Below, in pieces: positions 35,571 through 48,400 of a stretch of 64,000 bases of DNA. The translations under genes were made by a program, and so were the position numbers. The first letter of the stretch is position 1. The number at the start of each line of letters is the position of its first letter. Source of the DNA: Inia geoffrensis (Eukaryota; Chordata; Mammalia; Artiodactyla; Iniidae). The DNA is taken from the NCBI GenBank assembly GCA_036417435.1, contig CM070913.1, positions 5,808,680-5,872,679 of the forward strand. The letters are read 5' to 3'. The notes under the pieces are model-generated. The model was not told the DNA's origin and ran no database searches. It was given only the letters and a program-made list of their open reading frames with translations.

Positions 35571-38500
35571 AGGCGCAGGCAGGTCGTGCCTCCCGGGTGG
35601 TGTAAGCGGAAAAGGAAGGGAATCCGCAGGTGAACTCAGCCGTTAAGAGGGAGTACAGCCTCCGTGCTGTCTGGGGAAACGTGTTGTCCTTGCTGGAGAT
35701 GCTTACGGGTTCCTGGGAGGGGCCTGGGTCACTGCTTTCGATTTTTCCACCCTCTCTCCCCTGCTCACCAGGGATGCGGTCAGGATGTGGCCCAGGAACG
35801 GAGAACGTTCTGAATTCACACCTCCAGGGCGGTGTGGACGTGGGCACTGTGGTCTTGCGTGTCTTATGCTTGGGGGCTTTAGGGCTGACGTGGCTTCTGC
35901 TGCCCCCGCTTCGGGGCTCCACGTTGGGCTATTGCCAACGTTTTCCTGGACTCAGTGCCGCTAGCTTCGTGTTGCTTTGCAACAATGATGTGATTGAGGA
36001 CTTTGGAACAAACTCGAAATTTAAATTCGCCTTGAGCAGACGTTCTCTTTTGTCTGAGTTGTTTAGGGAAATAAATGAGTGTGAGGGATTAAATGAGTGC
36101 GTCTATGAATCAAAACTGTATTCGTTTGTTATTCCATTCATTTGAATGTAGACTTTGTGAAGTTTCATTATTTAAATGTTCTGTAGATAAAAATGTGTCA
36201 CAGGAGAAAATTGCTCCTATTGTGGTCCGGTTTGTGAAAGTGGCTTCTGGACTAGATTATGAATAGATCATCTGTGGCTGATGCTTCATTGAAAAGCTGA
36301 TCCCCAGGTGGCATTCCGATGGCAAATACATCGCATGCGCGGCACCTGAATTTTAGAGCGTTGGATAGCTGGGTGATTTTGGAAGGAGTGACGCTTTTCA
36401 GAAAAGCCCCTGGTTTACTGGGTGTGCTCGCAAAACACCTAAGATGCAGCTTTGCTTCTGGCTCTGCCCTGTGCTTATTCTGAAAGGCCTTTGGGGAGTT
36501 GTAAGGGGCTTTGAGTCGAGTGTGGAGCAGAGGCCCTTTCATCGTGGTCCTATAACATCATCAACACTGGGGCACTGGGAGTTCAGGAGTTTCTCGAATT
36601 TGCTTTAGTCTCTAACTACAGTTCTTAAAATTAGTGACGATCCTGAAATGGTTGGAGATAAACACAGATGTCCGCCGCGCCTTCTGTGTGGTGTTAAAGG
36701 AGGGTTGAGCTTTCGGGGACCTGCTGGGAGCTGAGATCTGTCATGTGACACTTGGCAGGACTTCCTGCGAATAACTCCATGCACCTTTTGTGCTTCTAGA
36801 ATTCATTTTCTGATTGGTTTCTTCAGTGTCCTGTACTTTGGGGCGGGCTTCCCTCACCCTGAAATGCGGGTCCTCTGACCTATTTCTAATGCTGATTTCC
36901 ATCCGAGATGCTTTATCAAGCACAGCCATCAAACCACACCAGACCCGGACTGCCTAGTCAAGTCTTGCTCTTACGCAAGGCACCCCGTATGCATGCAGCG
37001 TCGACAGTTTTGAAACCTTAAACTATTCTGCTTAGCCCAAAGAACAGGAAAAATAGATTTAAACTGTGCAGAAGAGATGAAGCAGATGGATATAGCATAT
37101 ATTACAAAGTAAGCTTCATTTCGGTGGTAATGGGTTACGTTAAAACAAAATCGTGAAAGTGTTCATGTCAATTCATCTCAAAATGAATATACATTAGACA
37201 TACCTGGTTTTCTTCCTTTATGTAAAAGTACCACCTTGACTGCATCAAGTCTGATAGTCTTCAACATTTTCAAAGAAAAGATTCCAGCCTCAGGAGTAGG
37301 CATCCACTTCACAAACTAGTCTTGCTAGGTTATCCAGGATTCAGAGAAATCAAAAAACATTTTCACAGGATTTTTAAACAGAAAAACAATCTTTAAATAA
37401 TTGATTTAGAACTTTTGAAGTATCAATTCTGTTCACTACTGGATGTTGAGTAAAGCAGATTTTCGAATGAGCAACCTTGCCCTTTGATGCCAAAGCAATC
37501 CATTAGAGCTCGAATGCAAACTCATATCCGTAGTTGCTTATTGCAAACACAGGCTAGGGATACATTCCTGTCAAGTATCTTTGCTGAAAATATGTAGTGG
37601 GCTTTACTGGCAATCTTACTCAGCTCACCTATCTTACTGTGGATTCTTTGTTCACTTTTAAACACTGGAGGTGTAAGCATAATACACTCTACACCCAGTG
37701 ACACACCCGCAATGGCCTAGAAGCCTGCGGTATTTACTGGTGTGGGCTTATTTTTTGGTTTTGATCTTATTTTTGCTTTGCTCTGTTTATAAATCAGGAG
37801 AGCCCTCCTTGTATTAGGTGCTAGAAAGGTCCTTTGGATTGAAGAGTGTGAAACTGATGGGAGCCCTTGGCTCCTGGAACAGGGGTTGTTTGTCGCCTGC
37901 CCCCCTCCTCCTCCGAGGGCACGTGGGGTGGCCCCTGGGTGAGCAGCGGCAGCGCCCCTTGCCCCGGGAATGCACCAACACACCCACCCTCTGTGCGGCC
38001 GGGAGCTGACATTCGAGCAAAGCGCTCACAAATTCCTTGAGGCGGCATGTCCTTTCGAGAGAGCCGTAAATGAAAAGTGCATTCACGAGACCACACGCCT
38101 TTGTGGCAGGAAGAAAGCAGGGCGGAGTTGTTGCCTTTAAGTAGGTTTCCAAGTCCCTGGAACCTGGGGCCCTGTGAGGAATGGGCGGGTGGTCAGGACG
38201 GAGATGCCACTGCGTTTGGTCAGTTTTAGCGGGTGGAGGGGGTCCCCTAAGCTGCCCCACCTACCCACCCGTCAGACCCGCCTCTCCGGAGCCAGCGCTG
38301 TACCCTCAGGCTTAACGGAAACATCGTGACCCGTTAGCTTGGACAGTAGCCAGGGTGGCTGCAGTGATGTGACACCCGGACACCCCCCAGTAGGGATACA
38401 AGGGGACAGGCCTGTATCGCTGTCCTCCGCATCAGTCTACTTTCCTACAGGTGTTTTCCAGCAAGTTTCTGTACTGGTGGTTATACCTGCTTTCCTCTGG

Positions 38501-39694
38501 TGACTACAGCCAGAGCTGCATTTACAACCTGCTGCTCTCAGCGTCCATCTGTCATCAGCATGCAGCATGACCTCCCTGCCTCTAATCTTGATTGTGTGGG
38601 AGAAGAACGCTTGCTGTCATTCAGTGCCCTGGGGTCTAAGCAGTCTTGCAGGTTAATCACAATGTTCTGTTTCTTGCCTTTTTTTCCACTGCATTTCAAT
38701 TTCATTGAACACATTTTAGTCCTACGGTAACTTAACTCCTCACCGTTAACATGGCACCCTAATGTTAGAGATGTATTCTGTAATCCCCCGGGGAGGGTGA
38801 CAGTTGGAGGTGACAGGAAGGACACGGCCGGCAGCGCCTGAGCAGGGTGCCCCACCCCGTGTGAGCCTAGCCCTGAAGTCGGGGGCCGGTGGAGCTGCAC
38901 TCGCTCATTTCAGCCGGAGAGTGTGTCCACTCACGATGCAGCGATGCGCTAACATGGATCTCAGCTAACGTGAGTCTACGTGGCCACGACCCAGCCACTC
39001 AGTACATCAGTTTGCCAAGAGATTTGGCCAGACGTCTTTCTAGAGAAAGATCCCTGTATGCTGGGTATATGTGTTTCTGCACCCAAACGAACACTTTTTG
39101 AGATTTCCTACAGGAATTCCTTCTGACGTATCATTCCCTTGATCAATGAGGGATGCACTATTGATCGGCTCCCAGCGCTTTGCTGTGTCCTCCTGTGGCC
39201 TCACTCCTCCGCTATCTTTAACCAAGCGAGAGAGAACTCAGAATGGTGTGCCCCTATGTTGGCAGCGATTTTGCTGCGTCCTCTGAGTGAAACGTTTGTA
39301 GATTATGTTGATGTATTTAATGCTGATTGCCTCTGGTGATTGTATTCCGATTTGATTTTGTGATGACCTTTTGCTTTTTATATATTTCTTCCTCTTTATG
39401 CGTTTATTAAACATTTTAACAGACTAATTGCATGTGATTTTTTTAAGTTGTCTTTTTTGGTGACCCTCCCTTTACTAAATAAGCACACGGTGTTTAACGT
39501 ATTTTCATGACCTTCTGACACAGCAGGTGTCAGCCAACAGGTGAGTCTGGGGGCCCGAGCACAGCCTTCTGCACACAGTTTTCATGCCTCTGCTTTACAC
39601 ACAGGCGTTCTGTTCTTTTCTCTCCACTGGCAGTTCAGTATCCTGATCTTTCTGTTAGGACTGTTCTCGTTCTGCCTGAGGTTTTTACTGTTTC

Positions 39695-39790
39695 TCTCAA
39701 AGCACCGTCCTGTACACGTTGGGGAAAATGACTGTATTCTCCCCTGTGCCTGGGACACGGGACCCTCAATAGCATTTACTGAGTGACTGA
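39695..39790 (+). repeat. L2 LINE 3' fragment, sense
   Basis: GTATTCTCCCCTGTGCCTGG followed by GGGACCCTCAATAGCATTTACTG resembles the end of L2 (ccccagtgcctggcac...tcaataaatatttg). Short and diverged. Confidence 0.45.
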
Positions 39791-41246
39791 GCACAGGAAA
39801 GACAGCCCCCGCCTGGGCCCCCTGGGAGGGTACATACCAGGGGGTGGAAGACACAGCAGAGAATCTGAACGTAGAGGCAGGCTGGGTCTTTTAAGGGTGA
39901 CAGGTAGTTTGTGAAATTGAGGGTACGTTCGGGGTCGCTGGTGAACTAGAAATAAGTGCAAAGACATGGGATTAATTTCGATCTGTCTTCCATTCGTCTG
40001 TGCCCGTATCCTGCCACCAGACCCTGTCCTACCTCATCTCCTGTTAAACTCACTTCCATGTTATGGTGTTGCTTTCCATCATCGTTGATTTTCCTTTTGG
40101 TAGACGGAACAGGCAATTCCTACCGGTTGGTGGAGAGCTTAGCTTGACGTCTGAGGGAATATCTCATCATTAGGGGAAAAAAACACTCCCTGGATCTCTC
40201 GTGGAAATCACTAAGTATGGATTTAGCATCCCAGAACTGGAGAAATCTCTTCTCACACTCTGGTTTGATAGGCTATCTTAGAGTTTTTCCATTATGGACA
40301 TCACCACACTCTTAAGCACTCGGAAAGCGTCCTGCTCCATGAGAAACAGTAGAAGGTGGAGAGGGTGACACACGGCTTCCAGAAGAGGCTTTCCTGCCTT
40401 TTCTCCTCCTGCCCTGCGGATGCCCCACTCCTTCTGCTGGAGATGCTCTCCGTTTGATCCTGAGCACGTCTGGACGCAAGGTGGAGAACCTTCCTCTGCT
40501 CTCACACAGACGGAGAGAGCTGTCTTCCGTCCTCCTGCCGCCGCAGGAGGGGCAAGCCGTCAGGGAGGCATCCGTGGGCCAGTCTGTCGCCCAGGGGGCC
40601 ACCCCATCTCAGAGCCGTGGGCCATCCCTGCCCCAGGCTGCGTGGCCAGCGCCCAGGAAGCCGGGGTGGCAGTAGAGGGGCCTTTACACCAGCCCCCAGA
40701 GCTGCCTGAAAATGTCACAGAGAGATTGACCTCTTCATTAAGAAGCGATGCGGTCTTAAATAGAGGACTAGACGATTCTTACTTGCCTTTGGACCAAGTG
40801 TAGGCATGGACCACAGGCCATTTTTGAGGGGTTTCACCCTCGGTGGGGACAGCCTGGCCTCATCAAGGCAGAGAATCCACAGGCTCATCCACTGAGGTGT
40901 GCTTCTAAACAAGTACTCGGGGGTCTTACTTAAGTACCCAATACCATGCATCAAAGTCGCCAGTACTTCTTGCTAGTATGGAAATAGCCTCTCCCACGCG
41001 GAGAAAACTGATTGTGAGGTGCACAGCTAAGTACACGCTCACCACGGATATGCCTCTGGAAACCCTAGCGCGTTCACTTTACAGTAATATTTCTAGAATG
41101 CGTTAATATTTTCCTGTGTCATAACTACTGCTTATTTCCATGTATAACCAACTGTTAACCTGGTTTTTAAAACTCCATTTCATCTGTAGCCAATATAAGA
41201 CATCCCTTGAAACCTATTACACTGATTTCATCTCTTGACCCCTATG

Positions 41247-41318
41247 AGGCTCTCTGTCTCTCTCTGTCTCTCTCTCTCTGTCTCTCTCTCTGTCTCTCTC
41301 TCTCTCTCTCCCCCTTTC
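41247..41318 (+). repeat. CT/GTCT microsatellite
   Basis: About 70 bp of TCTC interspersed with CTGTCTCT units (GAGGCTCTCTGTCTCTCTCT onward), ending in CCCCC. A pyrimidine mirror repeat with triplex potential and likely variable in length. Confidence 0.9.
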
Positions 41319-42099
41319 TCTCTTGCCATTTTGCTATGGCAGAGAGGAACTTCTTCCAGGCCCCTTACCTTGGTCCTGTAATAATATTCTCTCCACCACA
41401 TCCCTCAACGTTGGTTCTTTCGGCAGAAACTGTCTCGTAGCCAATAGAACAGGGAAAGCGTGCTCAGTTTGGAGCAAATACTATTTAGGAAGATTTATAA
41501 CACTAGAGTTCAGGCTCGTTCACAGCTCATGAAGGAACTTCAGGTGCCTATTAATATTAATATTAAGCTCCTAAATGCCACCGACAGCAAAGAAGAATGG
41601 CCATGAGAAAGCCTAACTCCGAGTGGTCGGCTAGGATGCCTTCTGAGCACTCTGTTGCTCTTGAAGTGATTCCCTTTTACTCTGGAACAAACTGAGGGGA
41701 CCCAACTGTGAGCCACAGTTAGCAGCACAGAGCAGGAAAGACTTCTACTTGTAAATCCAGAGCAGAAGCTAACACACTTGCTCTAAAAGAAAAATAAAAT
41801 AAAATAAACCCCCCCTCCCCGAGTGTAAAATCTATTCCATTACAGACTCGGAAAAGCCCTTTCAGCTCCTCACGTGAAGCTGCCTTGGAAATCTTCCATG
41901 TCTGGTGACGGCAACATTTTTAAAGAAATTTGGTCACATGATGAGCTATAGGCCTCCAGAATAGACTCCAGGAAATAACTGTTCCCTAAACCTTTCTCCT
42001 TGCTCCTTTCTCTCTGCCGTCCCTCCTTCTGCCCCCGAGCCCTCAGGGGCTGCCCCCTGCCATCTGCCCTCCCCGTGTCCCCTGAGCCCCGGCTACTGG

Positions 42100-43750
42100 C
42101 TGGTCCATCCTCCATTGCCGTCACGCGCCTCATCCTCTAATCTTCACCCTCCGCTTGCCCGCCCTCCTCCCCGCCGCCAGGAGCTCACCCGCTGGAGGAC
42201 GTGGACTCAGTGGCCGCTCTGTCCCTCTGGCAGGTCCCGTGGCTCAAGCAGAGCGGGAACCCTCTGCCCCCTCATGCCCGCAGCCCACCCGGGCTGTGCA
42301 ACGTGCACCAGGTAAGACAGCTCCGCCCAGCGGCCACAGCCATATACCGCGGGGACGGCGCAGGCGCTGCCGGGGCCTCGCTCCCCCCACGGGAGCCTCG
42401 GAAAGTCGCACTTGTCAGACCGAGCAGGGCAGCTCCTGAGGGGAAGCGAGCAAAGGAAAATGTGCAAAGACGGAAGGGGGGGGGGTCCTTGCGAGGGATG
42501 CGCGGCCTCGACTGGGGGTCCTGCCCAGACGGAGGTGGGACCAGGGTGAGGACAAGCTCCTGGAGCGAGCCTGGCCCCCGAGGTGGCCGGCAGCCATGGC
42601 CTTGACCCGCCTGTGGTCCCGTCTCCTCGGAAAACCGGCGCCTAGTGGACACGGAGCGCCCGCCGAGTACAAGGTGAGTGAGCTCTTCCAGGCGCCAGCC
42701 CAGCTGAGCTTCCCCGGGGGAGGACCTCTTTCCCGGCTGCCCCTCGGAGCTCGTAGGGACCGTAGGGACAGCCACGTGGACGGCGGGCTGGGGCGACCCC
42801 GGGGGAGGGGCGCGATCAGCCTGGGTCAGACTCAGCTCGCGGGGGGCACAGCCCCGCCCGGACCTCTGCTCTGGGACCCCAGCAGGCGCTGTGCCCAGGC
42901 ATCGACTGGCCTTTCCAACCTCGGGAAAGCGCAGGAGGTTGAAACCACGGGGCACGTGACAGGAAAGCTAGTTCTGACTGAGCCCCGAGGGTGAGGATGG
43001 GGCCCCAGGAGTCTCGCTTGTGGATCTTCCTCTTCAAACAAAGCAGAGGGGGCCAGGGGAGCGGGACCCAGGCAGCCGGGAGCTGTGCCCGCAGCTGAGA
43101 CCCACCGCGGAGCCCTCCGCCCCGCACGGGACAGTGTGACCACAGGGGAGGAGCGGATCCATACGACGTAAAGGGTCGGCTCCCGACGTCAGTCTGGGGG
43201 AGGCTGGCAGAGCGGCCGCAGAGCCCAGGGCCCGAGCCCGTCGTAGGACCCGGCCACGGGAGCGGTGCCGGGGCCACTGGCTGCCAGGAGGGCCTTGCCG
43301 TCATGCCCCCTGGGGTGGGCAGGGGCGCATCTCCAGGTGACAGCTGCAGGGGGGCTGGAGGGGTGCTGCCGCCGAGCCCGGGTTTCACGGGAATCGCGTT
43401 TCAGTTGTGACCGTCGTGCTCACCGGTGCAGAGGGCCCCTCGGTGGCTCCTCAAAGCCAACAGCCCCACCCCCGGGGAGGTCGAGAGGGCCCCGTCCCGC
43501 TGGAGGCACATAACCTCTGGGGCCCTCAGGCCTTGGCCTGGTCCAGACCCAGCCTCGAGGAAGCCAGGGCTGGGCCCCAGAGGCCTTCTGGGGGGCCCTG
43601 GGCTCCCAGGCCGAGTGCGGAGAGCTGGGGCAGACGCTCGCTGTTTTCTGGCAGCGGGAATGTGGGCGGGCAGACGGGGACCCACGTGCTCCTTGCGCCC
43701 AAAGCCACCGGGACCCCCGTCCTCTCCTCCATGGGACACGTCGCCATCAG
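42100..43750. other. GC- and CpG-rich segment around classic exon 2
   Basis: About 1.6 kb with clearly higher G+C and frequent CG dinucleotides compared with flanks, spanning exon 2 and the start of intron 2. Dense overlapping frames occur on both strands, which is expected from low stop-codon frequency. It may be an intragenic CpG island or simply a GC-rich block; no promoter motif or conserved frame is recognised. Confidence 0.45.
42234..42311 (+). CDS. MBP: Classic MBP exon 2 (26 codons, alternatively spliced)
   Basis: The acceptor CTCTGGCAG ends at 42233 and the donor is GTAAGA at 42312. The 78 bp are in phase 0/0 and encode VPWLKQSGNP, then LPPHARSPPGLCNVHQ. Human exon 2 begins VPWLKPGRSP and ends GLCNMYK, with the same length of 26, so the identity is clear. 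In rodents and humans this exon is included only in the developmental 21.5-kDa and 17/20.2-kDa type isoforms, which can enter the nucleus. Because both phases are 0 it can be skipped without a frameshift. Here KPGRSP is replaced by KQSGNP and the terminal Lys by Gln, so two positively charged residues are gone. No stop and sound splice sites argue that it is functional. Confidence 0.93.
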
Positions 43751-45434
43751 AAAGCAGGCCCGCTCCACCAAGAGGCAGAGACATTGCCAGAAATCCCAGA
43801 CGCAGTGCAGAGCGGGGAGGGCCAGAGGCCAGGGCTTTGGCATTTGGGGATGTTAGGAAACTTACAGCAGAATGATTCTTCTCTGTTGGTGGAAAAAGGG
43901 CCGCAGCCCTGCCCTCCCCAACTTCATCCCAGATGGACCTCTGTGCCCGCATGTACACAACTGGCCAGAAATGCACGAGTTCCACACAGCAGCCCCAGGG
44001 ACGCAGCATGGGGGCCGCGCATCCGCGGCCTCCAGTTATGGGCCTTTACCTTTGCTGCTTGTTCACTATGTCTTCCTCCAGCATGCTGGATTCTTCAGTA
44101 TTTCAAGAAAGAGCTTATGTTTCTCAGAGCGTTAACGGCCCCGGACACGGGAAAGCACTGAAGGGCCAGGTGGCACGAAGTGGTTTCAAAATACGACAAA
44201 GGGCACGTGGAGTAGGCTTGTGGAAGGGACAGGAACCGTGGGGTGAGGCCACGGCCGAAGGGCTGACGCAGGGGCTGGGGCTGGTGATGCAGGACCACCG
44301 GGTGGCTTGGGACCGAAAGCTTCCTCCTTCTTCCCCTGCGGTTCAGAAACTTAAAGTCGGCGAGCGATGTCAGGCTGGCGTCCTGCACCCAGACCTCCTT
44401 CTCTCTGTCTGTCAGTCTCTCCGAACAAACACACCAGGAAGGGTGAGAGAGCCCCACCTACTACACGTCAAGGAACAAGTGGGCTCAGCACTGTGGCTGT
44501 GCTTCCAGGACTGGGTCCCCTGCGAGGAATCCCTTGATTCCAGGAGCCTGAACACTTCTCTTGATTCTGACACAGGGCTGACCTTGAGGGCTGGAAGAGG
44601 ACCATGGAAAGTGGGAAGCCCAAGGCCACACATGAAATAATATTTGAGGACCCAAAAGCAAGCTGGGAAAGCACGAATTCCAAGGCAGAATCAAGGAGCA
44701 AATATACAACAGGGAAGACACCTACGTGGGGAGACAGGCAGAGCCTTTCCTCTGGTTTCTCCATCATGTCACCCTGGCTCCACACGCCTGGGCCTCTGGA
44801 AGCTGCATGACCCAGAGCGCCTGCGGATGGAAGGAGCTGGAAAGGTGCCCAGGGCAGGGAGCGCGGAGCAAGTGCCTCGCCCAAGTAAACCCCGTCCCAC
44901 CCACACCTGCACGTCTGGGCCCTGGAGGTGCAGGAAGAACAGGGCGGGTGAAGCCCCTGTTCCCACGCCTGTCAGCTGCTCTCACTGGCTTCCTTAAGCC
45001 CCTCTGCCTGCATCCCACAGACCCCGGGAACTGGTCCTCGCGGCCTGGAGAGGACACTGCCTGGACGCCTGGCCCGGGAGGTGCCCAGAGGTTCGTCCAG
45101 AGCCGCCCTGCCCGCTGTGACCCCCCAACCAACCGTCCCCAGGATGCTCGGGGGGTAAGGAGTCGGACTCTTAGCACCTGGACAAGCACAGGGTAAGGAT
45201 GGAAACACGGTGTGGTACGTCTGAGTCCACTGCCCAGCCTCCGTGTGTCTGCTCTGAGCCTCCTTTCCTGGCCTGAAAAGCACACCAACATCAGAAATAA
45301 CCGTCTGACCTGCCGACGCCCCGGGCCCCCGTGCTTATGGAGAGAAACATCCGGAAGCTGTAGGCGCATCGAGGGCGCGTCAGGCCTGCTTCCCGCAGGG
45401 ACCGTGAGGCCGCCCCAGCTCTGGCCGTCAGCTC

Positions 45435-45495
45435 CTGGGTTCCTGCTCTCAGGCCTCAGTTTCCTCACCCAGAAAGCAAAGGGGTCAGAGTCGGC
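45435..45495 (+). repeat. MIR SINE scrap, sense
   Basis: CTCAGGCCTCAGTTTCCTCA followed by CCCAGAAAGCAAAGGGG is the conserved MIR core (tgcctcagtttcctcatctgtaaaatgggg). Very short. Confidence 0.5.
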
Positions 45496-48400
45496 GACTG
45501 CAAACATCTCTCTGAAGACTGAGACTCCACGGTTATTTCCTCAGGTCTCCAGGGGCCTCTCGTAAGCCCAGCCCCGCCAACCCTGAGGTGCTCGGGGTGA
45601 CTCCGTGCCTTAGGCCTGTGGGCTGTTCTGCTCCCGGGAAGCACAGCCCCCAGACCCCAGGCATCACTCACATGGAAGGCCTTCCAGAGGCTTCCCTCGT
45701 ATTTAGCCGTCAGGTTTTCTCAATCGATTTCTTCACGATGCCCAAGCAAATGGCTCTGACCAGAGCTGGGTGGTTCTGATGGGCCCTGGAGGTCTGGCCA
45801 TGGGGACCCAGAGCAGAGCGAGTGGGACCCTGCCCACCTGGGCGGAGGCTGACTGGCGGTCGTGGGGCCGGGCCCCTCCTGGGGGACCGTGGTCTAACTC
45901 CCCCCACCCCCGACGGGCTGCCCACCAGTGCAGCTGCGCTCGGGCCCACGGCCTTCACTTGCAGGAAAGCCTGTTGCAACTTGGCTTTTCTTCCAAAATA
46001 ATCTTCTGGACTCTGCATCCCTTAAACCACTTGCTGTCATTCTGCACGAGGAGACTGAATTCTAAGCCAAGCAAAGGCATCCGGGCGACTGTTTGGACTG
46101 CTGAGCTGTTAGTCTGATGTTTATGCTGGGAAATCTTCTGCGTACTTCAGACACATTGAGGCCTTTAAAAATGGGTGCCTGGGAGCAAGGGAAACAGTCG
46201 GGGCGGTTAAGGCCGACATCTAATCTGTCCTCCGCTGTGTTGGAAGGAGACACGGGAGGCCTCCAAACCCACGTTCAAGAGCGTCGCTCTCAGCACCAGC
46301 CCAGGCATCCTGAGTTCGGGAAATAGCGGTGAGCCTTCCCTGCGGGGACGACGAGCCCAGGCCTCCGGCTGTGAGCTCTCCAGGACTGCCCGAGACGAGG
46401 AGGGAGGAGCTGCCTTATGGGACAAGGGAGGGTGGCCTGGGCACCGCAGAGGGAGCCTCACGTCCCTGACGGGACGGCCCAGGGGCAGCCGCGCATCCTG
46501 TCTGGACGAGAAGACGGAGCTGTGGGTGCAGAACACAACGGTCTGCGGCGTCCTCGCCGACGTGGCCGCAGCTCCCAGCTCTGGCTGGGCCCTTGATCAC
46601 TGCACTGCCTCCTGTTCCACCATCCTGGCCCGCTCACCGGGGTGAGAGCGGAGGCCAGGCCTCGGAGCCCCGCCCGAGTTTAACCCCCCTCGGGGGCCAC
46701 GCAGCCACCAAACGCTCACTGAAGGAGCAGACCACGCCGGCTGTGACATGTGACACCGACTTCCTGTGTGCCCGTGTCCAGGGTGACCTCATGACCACAT
46801 CCCAGGTTTCGTTCTGTCCTTGCCAGGAGGCCTCTGACCCCGATCTTTGGACGGCTGTCCCGTGGAGGCAAAGCCATCGGTGCAGAAGAGGCGGGGGGCT
46901 TCGGTTTCCTCGTTTCCGGTGAAACATCACAGAGGAAACGAGAAGCCGCCGTGCTTCCCGCAGCCCGCTGCCTTTGGCTTCACAGGCTGCTAAGAGGGTA
47001 AACGCTCCAGCTTGGAAACCGGCCCCTCTAACCACGGGCCAGGCAACAGCCCCAGCTGAGCGGAGGACCAGGGACGACCCACACCTCCGCACAGACCGCG
47101 CCCCGCCAGCCTTCTCACATGCCGGTGTCTGAGAAGAAACGTCATCAGAACAGGCGGCAGGTCACCAAAAATCTCCACCTCAACGAAGGTCTGCCTGTGA
47201 ACCTCTCCCGTAACTGAGAAGAGCCCGCTGCCGATACTGCATGGCTCTCTCTAAAGAAAGAAAAAGCCCACGGCTTTAATTGAACTCCTTCGAGTCAATG
47301 ATTCAGGAACAAACATATTCTTAAACTTGCCAAGGGCAAAAACGTAGGGCAAAACTGCGTAGGTCATTCAGACAGAGAAGAACTCTCTCCAGATTGCAAA
47401 ATCTAAACGCCTTGACCTTGCCAGAAAAAAATCTAATGCTCTCTCTTGAGGCGTATTAGAAGCTGTTTGACCAGAAATGGAGCAATTGCTTCCTCCGAAA
47501 AACATATATACACAAAACTAGGAGCATGCCCAAAAGGCCCAAGATAACCTCCTGATCCAGAGATTTCTGGGAACGGCCAGAGAGCATCGTGCGGTCAGGG
47601 TGTGGGGATTAAAACATGCCGTGTTCATCAAGACCAGCTCTGAAAGGGGGAAACTCAGAGCTCGGAGAGTTTCCAGCCAGATGTGTCACGTCTTCCACAG
47701 GCCTGTGACCTTTGGGTCACATGCTCTAGTCCAGAGTACTTATTTTACTGGCAACTAGCTCAGCACCTGGGCCAGTTGCCACAGGGGCATAAAACTGCCA
47801 CAACCCGTCCTTCCAAAGGGCTACAGAGAGGTAGAAGGGCAGACAGACAGGGCAGCCACAGATAGATATGCTGCTGCCTCTTTCAGGAAGTCCTTACGGA
47901 GGATAAATCACCGAAACGAGATTTCTGAGGGTGGTGAAGGATTTTTATAAACCATCGAAAGAAGTGTGAAGCAAGAGGAAGAGGGCAGAAAAAGTGCGTC
48001 CGTTTCATGGTGAGCTACGCGTCGTGGTTCTTAAATATAAAGACAACAATACGCAAGAAGCACATTTGGCTTCCTTACCACTTTCACAAGGAAAAACATC
48101 ATTTTATTGATCCCAAGTCTTCCTCTGCTGTTCTCCCTTATTGTCGGCAGTTCAGAAAAACAGCGACGCCGTTATGGCCTGTGGTTCCAAACAGGTTGAA
48201 GAGATGAACCGCTCAGCCACGAAATCAAAGGTTTCTCTGGCAGAAAAAAGGAGAACGCAAGTTCCTCTGCTCCCCGTGTCCCTGGACCACTCACTGGTGG
48301 AACCATCTACTAAAGGCGTGTATCCTTAACGCCACTTGGCGGATATGTGCACAGTTCTGTCGTGTTCAACGTGTAAATTGAAGGATTAAGTATCAAAGAT

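Larger units (their letters stand above)
35553..42233 (+). other. MBP: Classic MBP intron 1
   Basis: A 6.7-kb intron from donor GTGAGC to acceptor TCTGGCAG. Mostly unique sequence. A moderately AT-rich part (about 35970-36200) contains a SOX-type AACAATG (near 35980). 36950-37500 is AT-rich without recognisable features. An L2-like fragment lies at about 39695-39790, a CT microsatellite at 41247-41318, and a short TATTAA run near 41550. In relatives extra Golli exons occur in introns of this gene; none could be recognised here. Confidence 0.75.

Noticed and set aside
42272..43388. Several 100-230-codon frames around classic exon 2 on both strands
   Set aside because: GC-rich DNA with few stop codons; frames overlap each other on opposite strands, none is recognised, and the real exon uses only 78 bp.
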